Shown here: in pieces, positions 14,754 through 21,994 of the stretch | Layout of the letters: each line of letters begins with the position of its first letter | How positions within the stretch are numbered: position 1 is the first letter of the stretch | Assembly: GCA_017992695.1 (NCBI GenBank) | Contig: JAGOOC010000009.1 | Location: 37,034 to 73,904 of the forward strand | From: Bacteroides sp. | GTDB lineage: Bacteria > Bacteroidota > Bacteroidia > Bacteroidales > Bacteroidaceae | Length of the DNA stretch: 36,871 nt | Reading direction: 5' to 3' | The notes under the pieces: generated by a model | What the model was told of the DNA's origin: nothing | Seen by the model: the letters and a program-made list of their open reading frames with translations, nothing else | Databases searched by the model: none | Position numbers and translations under genes: made by a program

Positions 14754-16613
14754 ATGATTATTATGAAGAAACTCGTATTTATTCTGACTGTTTTTTTATG
14801 TTCACTTCATAGCTACGCAGCTATTCACGTAAGCAAAGTCGATCCACCCTGTTGGTATGTGGGCATGAAGAACCCCGAACTTCAACTCATGGTGTATGGC
14901 GAAGGCATCGGTGATGCTTCTGTCTCAGTAAATTATCCCGGCGTTACACTTAGCAGCACTGTTAAGCTCGAAAGCAATAACTACCTGATTGTATACCTCA
15001 ACCTAAGTAAAGAGGTGAAACCGGGCAAATGCCCCATCACCTTTACACAAGGAAAAAAGAAGCTGGTGAAAGCATATGAACTCAAAGCCCGAAAGAAAAA
15101 AGGGAGTGACCATACCGGCTTTGATGCATCGGATGCTCTGTACCTACTAATGCCCGATCGTTTTGCCAATGGCAATCCCGATAACGATATCGTGCCGAAT
15201 ATGGCCGAATCAAAGGTAGATCGCAATGACCCAAACGCCCGACATGGCGGAGACTTGGCCGGTATAGAACAGAATCTCGACTACTTTACCGATCTTGGCG
15301 TAACAGCCTTGTGGTTTACCCCTGTACTCGAAAACAACATGACCGGAGGTTCTTACCATGGTTATGCAACGACCGACTACTATAAAGTAGATCCGCGCTT
15401 TGGTACCAACGAAGAGTATCGCGGGTTGATTGAGAAATCTCACCAACGAGGCATCAAAGTGGTAATGGATATGATTTTCAACCATTGTGGTGTAGAACAT
15501 CCTTGGATAAAAGACATGCCTTCAAGGGATTTCTTCAACAACCCCGACCACCAAAACAAGTTCGTTCAAACCTCATTTAAACTGACCCCACACGTAGACC
15601 CTTATGCTTCAAAGTATGATTTTGATCAAATGAACGATGGTTGGTTCGTGACGGCTATGCCCGATTTGAATCAAAAGAATCCGCACATATACAAATACCT
15701 GGTGCAAAACAGCTTTTGGTGGATTGAATATGCCAATATCGACGGTATCCGCATGGATACCTATCCTTATGCCGACTATGACGCCATGAGTCAATGGATG
15801 AAAGAGCTGAACGAAGAGTATCCAAACTACAACACCGTAGGCGAAACTTGGGTAACCGAGCCTGCGTACACGGCTTGGTGGCAAAAAGATTCTAAACTAT
15901 CGGCTCCTCAAAACAGCCACCTGAAAACGGTGATGGACTTTAGCTTTTACGATAAGATGAATACAGCAAAAAATGAGCAGACCGAAACTTGGTTCAAAGG
16001 ACTCGACCGAATTTATAACAACTTCGTTTACGACTTCCTCTACCCCAACCCTGCCTCAATACTGACATTCATTGAGAATCACGACACCGACCGCTTCTTG
16101 GGTGAAGGTAAAAATCTGCCTATGCTCAAACAAGCCTCGGTAATGCTATTGACCACACGCCGCATTCCGCAACTTTATTACGGAACCGAAGTGATGATGA
16201 ATGGTACCAAAGCTCAAAGCGATGGCTATGTACGTAAAGACTTTCCCGGTGGATGGGCCGATGACAAAGAAAATGCGCTTACCGCATCGGGACGCACCAC
16301 CCAGCAAAACGAATGCTATAACTTCTATAAAACCTTGCTCAACTGGCGCAAAGGAAACGATGTTATCGCAAAAGGAGATATGGTGCAGTTCATGGTGCAA
16401 AACGGTGTTTATGCTTATGCACGTCAATACAACGGTAAAACGGTGTTCGTGATGCTAAACGGAACGGATAAAAAGACTACATTGCCACTTAATTTTTACA
16501 AGGAAACCATAAAAGAGAGCAAGCAAGGAAAGGACATATTGACTGGAAAGATGGTGCAACTAGAAGAAGAGTTAACGATGGCACCTCGCGAATCACTGGT
16601 GTTGGAGCTCTAA
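14754..16613 (+). CDS. SusA-like periplasmic GH13 neopullulanase/cyclomaltodextrinase
   Basis: A 619-residue exported GH13 alpha-glucosidase of the neopullulanase/cyclomaltodextrinase type, close in length and layout to SusA of B. thetaiotaomicron. A signal peptide ends near residue 23 (HSYA|A) without a lipobox, so it is soluble and periplasmic. An N-terminal beta domain (about 25-115, cyclomaltodextrinase-N-like) precedes the (beta/alpha)8 barrel starting at DALYLLMPDRFANG. Catalytic residues are D335 (IRMDTY), E364 (VGETWV) and D444 (ENHDTDR); MIFNHCG is conserved region I. A C-terminal beta domain ends in LVLEL. Expected role: hydrolysis of maltodextrins, cyclodextrins or pullulan in the periplasm. 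LacI-type sites upstream tie it to the PUL 17 kb away. ATG 14763 is an alternative start. Confidence 0.92.
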   Translation: MIIMKKLVFILTVFLCSLHSYAAIHVSKVDPPCWYVGMKNPELQLMVYGEGIGDASVSVNYPGVTLSSTVKLESNNYLIVYLNLSKEVKPGKCPITFTQGKKKLVKAYELKARKKKGSDHTGFDASDALYLLMPDRFANGNPDNDIVPNMAESKVDRNDPNARHGGDLAGIEQNLDYFTDLGVTALWFTPVLENNMTGGSYHGYATTDYYKVDPRFGTNEEYRGLIEKSHQRGIKVVMDMIFNHCGVEHPWIKDMPSRDFFNNPDHQNKFVQTSFKLTPHVDPYASKYDFDQMNDGWFVTAMPDLNQKNPHIYKYLVQNSFWWIEYANIDGIRMDTYPYADYDAMSQWMKELNEEYPNYNTVGETWVTEPAYTAWWQKDSKLSAPQNSHLKTVMDFSFYDKMNTAKNEQTETWFKGLDRIYNNFVYDFLYPNPASILTFIENHDTDRFLGEGKNLPMLKQASVMLLTTRRIPQLYYGTEVMMNGTKAQSDGYVRKDFPGGWADDKENALTASGRTTQQNECYNFYKTLLNWRKGNDVIAKGDMVQFMVQNGVYAYARQYNGKTVFVMLNGTDKKTTLPLNFYKETIKESKQGKDILTGKMVQLEEELTMAPRESLVLEL

Positions 16614-16662
16614 TTTCACGTCATTCTTCTACATGCTGATGCAGAGAAAGAGTAATCAAGAT

Positions 16663-16697
16663 AAAAAAAGGCTGCCCCAATCGGAGCAGCCTTTTTT
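16663..16697. terminator. Bidirectional terminator between the susA-like gene and fba
   Basis: AAAAAAGGCTGC (16664-16675) pairs with GCAGCCTTTTTT (16686-16697). The stem is flanked by A- and T-tracts, giving a good terminator on both strands between convergent genes. Confidence 0.9.
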
Positions 16698-16720
16698 ATA
16701 TATATCGTAATGTATACGTT

Positions 16721-17725
16721 TTATTCAGCCAACTTGTTATTTGAGCCTAATACATTAATGATCTTCTCTTTGTACAGTTTCTCCATGCTATCGCGAGCAG
16801 GTCCCAAGTATTTACGTGGATCAAACTCAGCAGGGCTCTCTGCAAACACCTTGCGGATAGCAGCAGTCATGGCCAAACGGCTGTCAGAGTCAATGTTGAT
16901 TTTGCAAACAGAAGAGGCAGCCGCTTTACGCAACTCTTCTTCGGGGATACCCACAGCAGCTTTCAATGCACCACCGTATTTGTTGATCGTATTTACTTCT
17001 TCCTCAGGTACTGAAGATGAACCGTGTAGAACGATTGGGAATCCGGGAAGTTCTTTCATTACACCATCCAACACGTCGAACGCCAAAGGAGGAGGAATCA
17101 AACGACCGGTCTTCGGATCAACAGTACATTGCTCTGGAGTAAATTTGAAAGCACCGTGCGAAGTACCAATAGAGATAGCCAAGCTATCGCATCCTGTCTT
17201 CGTTACGAAATCTACTACTTCATCCGGTTCAGTGTAGGTGTGGTGTTCTGCAGAAACTTCGTCTTCAACACCTGCCAGAATACCAAGCTCGCCTTCAACG
17301 GTTACATCGAACTGATGTGCGTATTCAACTACCTTCTTAGTAAGCGCTACGTTTTCATCGTAAGGCAGATGAGAACCGTCGATCATTACTGAAGAGAAAC
17401 CCATATCGATACAAGACTTGCAAGTCTCGAAAGTGTCACCGTGGTCTAGGTGAAGAACAATTTCCGGTTTAGCGCAACCCAATTCTTTTGCATATTGCAC
17501 AGCACCTTCGGCCATGTAACGAAGCAATGTTTGGTTTGCATATTGACGAGCACCTTTAGATACCTGAACGATAACCGGAGACTTAGTTTCTACAGCTGCC
17601 TTGATGATAGCTTGCAACTGTTCCATGTTATTAAAATTAAAAGCAGGGATAGCGTATCCGCCTTTAATAGCCTTTGCAAACATATCTCTGGTGTTTACAA
17701 GACCTAAATCTTTGTAGTTAATCAT
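16721..17725 (-). CDS. fba: Class II fructose-1,6-bisphosphate aldolase
   Basis: A 334-residue zinc-dependent class II aldolase. It interconverts fructose-1,6-bisphosphate with dihydroxyacetone phosphate and glyceraldehyde-3-phosphate in glycolysis and gluconeogenesis. D94 (catalytic) and the zinc ligand H95 lie in LHLDHGD. Further zinc ligands are H190 in GTSHGAF and the His in VLHGSSSVPEEEV. The conserved VEGELGILAGVEDE segment (143-157) carries acidic residues. Length is typical of class IIB enzymes. It is monocistronic, with an exact -7 box upstream and a shared terminator downstream. Confidence 0.97.
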   Translation of the reverse strand: MINYKDLGLVNTRDMFAKAIKGGYAIPAFNFNNMEQLQAIIKAAVETKSPVIVQVSKGARQYANQTLLRYMAEGAVQYAKELGCAKPEIVLHLDHGDTFETCKSCIDMGFSSVMIDGSHLPYDENVALTKKVVEYAHQFDVTVEGELGILAGVEDEVSAEHHTYTEPDEVVDFVTKTGCDSLAISIGTSHGAFKFTPEQCTVDPKTGRLIPPPLAFDVLDGVMKELPGFPIVLHGSSSVPEEEVNTINKYGGALKAAVGIPEEELRKAAASSVCKINIDSDSRLAMTAAIRKVFAESPAEFDPRKYLGPARDSMEKLYKEKIINVLGSNNKLAE

Positions 17726-17765
17726 TTTGTTTAAAAGTTTATTGTTAGTAAATAAAAATTCTATG

Positions 17766-17773
17766 CAAAAGTA
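17766..17773 (-). promoter_or_regulatory. -7 element for fba
   Basis: The minus strand reads TACTTTTG, an exact TAnnTTTG, about 41 bases upstream of the ATG. Confidence 0.6.
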
Positions 17774-17902
17774 AGCATAATACTTTTAATAGAGAAGAAG
17801 CAAATCATAAATATCCCCAACGTGAATACAAATCGATCTCATTTCTCTTCAATCCAGATCATTTAAGACTTGATTGCAATCTCCATGTAGCAAAGCACGG
17901 CG

Positions 17903-18913
17903 TTATTTCTTCAAATAAATAAGCGTAGGCAAATGGTCGCTGTATCCGTTCAGCCAGAGTTTACCACCGTGTGTGCGCAAGGGCGAACCTTTGTATTGCC
18001 CCTCTTGTTGAAGCAGATAATCCCGAACAAACACCTCACTATCAACATATTTCAATCCTCTCTTTGCATTGAGTAACGAAGGAGAAACGACAATTTGATC
18101 AAACAGATTCCATTTGCCGCGGTAGAGCAAGGTGCCCACGCCTTTATCTTCGAGTATCTCCCAAAACGGATTGTAAAACTCTCCTGCTTTGACCTCTTGT
18201 CGGTGCTTTTTAGCACCCAATGCAGCGAGGCTATCATCCATGGGATCATCGTTTAAATCACCCATCAGGATAAGCTTCAGCTTTTTATCGGTTAGCAAAA
18301 GCGAGTCGGCCAACGCCTTTACCTGTCGAGCAGCGTGCACACGCACCGGCGAATCCGCTCCGCGCGAAGGCCAATGGTTCACAATGAAGCAAACGTTATC
18401 ACCGGCCAACTTGCCATTTACAATGAGAAAGCCGCGAGTCAAATGAACCGTATCTCCCTGAAAAGGGGTAGATTCGATCAGTTTACTTGAGATGACTTCA
18501 AACTGTTTCGGATTGTATAGCAAGGCACAGTCTATACCGCGCTTATCGGGTCCTTCGTAGTGCACCACTTCATAACCTTTCAACGAAGGTTGGTTAACCA
18601 AATCATCGAGCACCCGACGGTTTTCAGCCTCGACTACACCAATGACCGCAGGCCCATCTGCCACTTTATCCCGAGAGAGTTGCCCCAGCACCTTTGACAA
18701 GTTAGCCAGTTTAGCGAGATACTTTTCCGAGTTCCATTGCTTTTCGGCATTGGGCAGATACTCGTAATCGTCCTTACCACTGTCATGAATGGTATCGAAT
18801 AGATTTTCGAGGTTATAAAACGCTACGCTATACAACCCGGGTTTAGCCTGCTGTGCTTGCAAGCCCAAAGCAACAAGCAACATGAGATTCAGTACAATAA
18901 TTAATTTCTTCAT
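17903..18913 (-). CDS. Exported EEP-family protein (second copy)
   Basis: A 336-residue exported endonuclease/exonuclease/phosphatase-family protein. A signal peptide ends near residue 20 (LGLQAQ). The active-site pattern is complete: YNLENLFDT, E in VVEAEN, GPDKRGIDCALLY, NHWPSRG, D219 and N221 in MGDLND, and SDHLP with D326 and H327. It shares layout and length with the protein at 12724-13770 (ENLFDT..., ERGID/KRGID, MGDLND, SDHLP), so the two are paralogues. ATG 18913 is preferred over the in-frame TTG at 18940, which lies in the likely promoter and would put nine residues before a classic MKK signal peptide. Substrate unknown. Confidence 0.87.
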   Translation of the reverse strand: MKKLIIVLNLMLLVALGLQAQQAKPGLYSVAFYNLENLFDTIHDSGKDDYEYLPNAEKQWNSEKYLAKLANLSKVLGQLSRDKVADGPAVIGVVEAENRRVLDDLVNQPSLKGYEVVHYEGPDKRGIDCALLYNPKQFEVISSKLIESTPFQGDTVHLTRGFLIVNGKLAGDNVCFIVNHWPSRGADSPVRVHAARQVKALADSLLLTDKKLKLILMGDLNDDPMDDSLAALGAKKHRQEVKAGEFYNPFWEILEDKGVGTLLYRGKWNLFDQIVVSPSLLNAKRGLKYVDSEVFVRDYLLQQEGQYKGSPLRTHGGKLWLNGYSDHLPTLIYLKK

Positions 18914-19007
18914 ATCCAATAATGCATTTTTATCCTGCAAAATTCACAAAAAAAAGTGATATACACTGTTTTTTACCGAAACTTTTTTCTTATTCGCAGA
19001 AAAGCAT

Positions 19008-19015
19008 TATATTTG
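19008..19015 (+). promoter_or_regulatory. -7 element for rpmE2
   Basis: TATATTTG, an exact TAnnTTTG, with a leader of about 70 bases before the rpmE2 ATG. The long leader could host regulation, but I see no clear structure in it. Confidence 0.55.
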
Positions 19016-19090
19016 CGCTCTGAAAACGTCCATTACACTATTCTTACCAAATAGTTAAACGATATCATAATTAAAAAAACAAATATTGAA

Positions 19091-19348
19091 ATGAAAAAAG
19101 ATCTTCATCCAGCAGGATACCGCCCGGTAGTATTCAAAGATATGTCAAACGGCGATATGTTCTTGACTAAATCGACTGCTAATGCGAAAGAAACCATCGA
19201 GTTCGAAGGTGAAACGTATCCGTTAATGAAAATAGAAATCTCAAACACGTCTCACCCTTTCTACACAGGCAAGTCTACATTGGTAGATACTGCAGGCCGT
19301 GTTGATAAGTTCATGAACCGTTACGGTGACCGTGCAAAAAAGAAATAA
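19091..19348 (+). CDS. rpmE2: 50S ribosomal protein L31 type B
   Basis: An 85-residue L31 of type [18 protein letters not shown] is the standard start and [25 protein letters not shown] the standard C-terminal signature. It lacks the zinc-binding CxxC of type A L31, which is why it is called the non-zinc form. The gene is monocistronic with a strong terminator 20 bases after the stop. Confidence 0.97.
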   Translation: MKKDLHPAGYRPVVFKDMSNGDMFLTKSTANAKETIEFEGETYPLMKIEISNTSHPFYTGKSTLVDTAGRVDKFMNRYGDRAKKK

Positions 19349-19368
19349 TCAGTCATAAACTGACAGAT

Positions 19369-19406
19369 AAAAAAGAGGTAATTCTTTCGAGAATTACCTC
19401 TTTTTT
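19369..19406 (+). terminator. Terminator after rpmE2
   Basis: AAAAAAGAGGTAATTCT (19369-19385) pairs with 19390-19406, a 17-bp stem with a 4-base loop, ending in a T-tract. Confidence 0.93.
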
Positions 19407-19440
19407 GGTATTTGCGCATGGTGATAAGGAAACTACTTCG

Positions 19441-19448
19441 TACTTTTG
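19441..19448 (+). promoter_or_regulatory. -7 element for the class A PBP gene
   Basis: TACTTTTG, an exact TAnnTTTG, 27 bases before ATG 19475. It lies inside any longer reading from 19412/19418, so those upstream starts are unlikely. Confidence 0.6.
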
Positions 19449-19474
19449 CAGCCGTTTTATATGATAAAGCTATT

Positions 19475-21886
19475 ATGACAAAATTTGATTCCCAACAATG
19501 GGTATCACGCGCTAAAAGCGTCTACCATTATCTCAGTGACAAATGCAAATCCTTCGGGAAGTGGTATGCGAATCTTTACCATGAAGCCCGTTGGTACAAA
19601 AAGGGAGGCCTCTCTGTGGCCACCTTCTTGTTGTTCTTCCTGCTTTATCTGGGCATGGTAGACATAAATTTCCTGTGGCTATTTGGCAAGTCGCCCAGTC
19701 TATCAAGCATACATAATCCTAATCAACCCATCGCTTCAGAGATATACAGTTCCGATGGTAAAATGATCGGCAAATACTTTCTCGAAAACCGAAGCCCTGT
19801 TACGTTCGAAGAGATTTCTCCTAAGCTCATTCAAACACTTATCAGCACAGAAGATGAACGTTTTTATCAACACTTTGGTGTTGATTTGCAAGGCGTATTC
19901 GCAGCTGTTAAAGATATGGCCAAAGGACAAGCACGCGGTGCAAGCACCATCACCCAACAATTGGTTAAAAACATGTTCAAGGTTCGCTCACAATACTCTA
20001 CCGGTGCACTGGGCTATATTCCGGGTGTGAAGCTGCTTATCATGAAATCGAAAGAGTGGATCACCGCTGTCAAGATCGAGTGTTTCTACTCCAAAGAGGA
20101 GATTTTGACGATGTATCTCAATACCGTCGATTTTGGAAGCAATGCCTTCGGTATTAAAACGGCTAGTGCTACCTTTTTTCATACCACACCACAAGAAATT
20201 ACGTATGAGCAAGCTGCCACACTGGTAGGCTTACTGAAAGCCACCACTACGTATAACCCGAGAGCAAACCCGAAGAACAGCCTCAAGCGTCGCAACGTGG
20301 TGTTGGAGAATTTGATGAAGAATCGGGTGATCAGCCGTGCGGAGTTCGACTCGCTGAAACAGATCCCTATTCAGCTAAACTATAACGTGGAGACGAATTA
20401 CGACGGACAGGCACTCTACTTTCGCGAAGCAGTGGCCTCGGAGTTGAATGAATGGTGCAAAGAGAACGATGTTGACTTATATGCCGACGGACTAAAGATA
20501 CACACTACCATAGACACCCGGATGCAGAAGTACGCAGAGGCAGCGGTAGACAAGCAGATGCGTGTGGTGCAACGCAATTTCGACAACCACTGGGGCAACC
20601 AGCATCCGTGGCGCGATCGCAACCAAAAAGAGATTCCTCTTTTCGTTGAAAAACTGGCCAAGAACACGATTGCCTACAAGCTCTTGGAACAGAAATTTCC
20701 CAATCAGCCCGACTCCATCAGCTATTACTTGAATAAGCCTCACCGACTCAAGGTGTTCGATTACAACACCGGCACACGAGACACCACCATCAGCACCATG
20801 GACTCCATTCGTTATATGGAGCGTTTCATGCACTGTGGCTTCGTGGCTATGGAGCCTCAAACCGGTTTTGTCAAAGCATGGGTAGGCGATATCAGCTTTG
20901 GTTCGTGGCAGTACGACAAAGTATTATCCAAACGTCAACCGGGCTCTACGTTCAAACTCTTTGTTTATGCAGCCGGCATCAATCAGGGCATGGCGCCTTG
21001 CGACGAACGCATGGATCAATACTTATCTTGGGACGTAATGGAAGATGGGAAACCTGCCAAATGGATTCCTCGCAATGCCAACGGCGAGTTCACCGGAGAT
21101 ACGCTTTCGCTCAAAGCAGCCTTTGCGCGTTCTATCAATACGATTGCTGTGCAGGTAGCCAAGGAGGTAGGTATAAACAATGTGGCCTTAACAGCCAAAG
21201 CGATGGGCATTCGAACACCACTTGAAGAGACACCAGCCCTTAGCTTGGGCGCATCGGATGTCTCGTTGTTGGAGTTGGTCAACGCCTACACCACTGTGGT
21301 AAACGAAGGCATGGCTCATGATCCCGTATTAGTTACCCGCATCGAAGACCGAAACGGAAAAATCTTGTACGAGTACCAACCCAAACAAACACAAGCCCTA
21401 TCTTATGAAACCGCTTTTCTGATGACCGAAATGCTGAAAGCCGGACTAACAGAACCTTTGGGCACCTCACAGGCACTTTGGGGCTATGATCTCTTTCGTT
21501 ACAACACCGAGTTTGGTGGTAAAACTGGCACCTCTTCCAACCACTCCGATGCTTGGTTTGTAGGCGTCACTCCTCATCTGGTTGGAGGTGCATGGGTAGG
21601 TGGAGAACACCGCAGCATCCACTTCCGTACCGGTGAACTGGGACAAGGAAGTCGCACCGCACTACCTATCTTTGCCTATTTCATGGAGGATGTACTCAAA
21701 GACAAGAGTCTCGGTCAGTATCGCGGCAAGTTTCCATCACCCAAAGAAAAAATCAATAAGTCATACAATTGTCGCACCATCTATCAGCCCAAAGATAGTG
21801 ACTCGATAGCCATTAACCTACCCGATAGCTTAATTGGCGCAGAAGAAGAGATTGACATCAGCCGGATCATCAAGGGGACGAAATAA
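19475..21886 (+). CDS. Class A penicillin-binding protein (PBP1A-like)
   Basis: An 803-residue bifunctional peptidoglycan synthase: GT51 glycosyltransferase plus DD-transpeptidase. One transmembrane helix lies at about 45-62. The GT51 domain follows: ISTEDERFYQHFGVD with catalytic Glu near 126, and GASTITQQLVKN from residue 155. The transpeptidase domain carries S491-x-x-K494 (PGSTFK), S553-I-N555 (SIN) and K683-T-G (KTGTS), so both activities look intact. The start at 19475 is chosen because of the -7 box at 19441-19448. The C-terminus is short, without an obvious extra domain. The gene ends before the PUL terminator on the opposite strand. Confidence 0.95.
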   Translation: MTKFDSQQWVSRAKSVYHYLSDKCKSFGKWYANLYHEARWYKKGGLSVATFLLFFLLYLGMVDINFLWLFGKSPSLSSIHNPNQPIASEIYSSDGKMIGKYFLENRSPVTFEEISPKLIQTLISTEDERFYQHFGVDLQGVFAAVKDMAKGQARGASTITQQLVKNMFKVRSQYSTGALGYIPGVKLLIMKSKEWITAVKIECFYSKEEILTMYLNTVDFGSNAFGIKTASATFFHTTPQEITYEQAATLVGLLKATTTYNPRANPKNSLKRRNVVLENLMKNRVISRAEFDSLKQIPIQLNYNVETNYDGQALYFREAVASELNEWCKENDVDLYADGLKIHTTIDTRMQKYAEAAVDKQMRVVQRNFDNHWGNQHPWRDRNQKEIPLFVEKLAKNTIAYKLLEQKFPNQPDSISYYLNKPHRLKVFDYNTGTRDTTISTMDSIRYMERFMHCGFVAMEPQTGFVKAWVGDISFGSWQYDKVLSKRQPGSTFKLFVYAAGINQGMAPCDERMDQYLSWDVMEDGKPAKWIPRNANGEFTGDTLSLKAAFARSINTIAVQVAKEVGINNVALTAKAMGIRTPLEETPALSLGASDVSLLELVNAYTTVVNEGMAHDPVLVTRIEDRNGKILYEYQPKQTQALSYETAFLMTEMLKAGLTEPLGTSQALWGYDLFRYNTEFGGKTGTSSNHSDAWFVGVTPHLVGGAWVGGEHRSIHFRTGELGQGSRTALPIFAYFMEDVLKDKSLGQYRGKFPSPKEKINKSYNCRTIYQPKDSDSIAINLPDSLIGAEEEIDISRIIKGTK

Positions 21887-21908
21887 ACAGAAGTTGCTCA
21901 TCAACTAC

Positions 21909-21953
21909 AAAAAAGCCCCATTGTCTCGACATACTATTATCGGACAATGGGGC
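21909..21953 (-). terminator. Terminator of the sus-like operon
   Basis: GCCCCATTGTC (21915-21925) pairs with 21943-21953. On the minus strand the hairpin runs into TTTTTT (complement of 21909-21914). It lies just after the last gene of the susCDEF-GH13 operon. Confidence 0.88.
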
Positions 21954-21994
21954 AACAAACCAACCTAACCAATCTAACCTAAAAATAATTCAAC

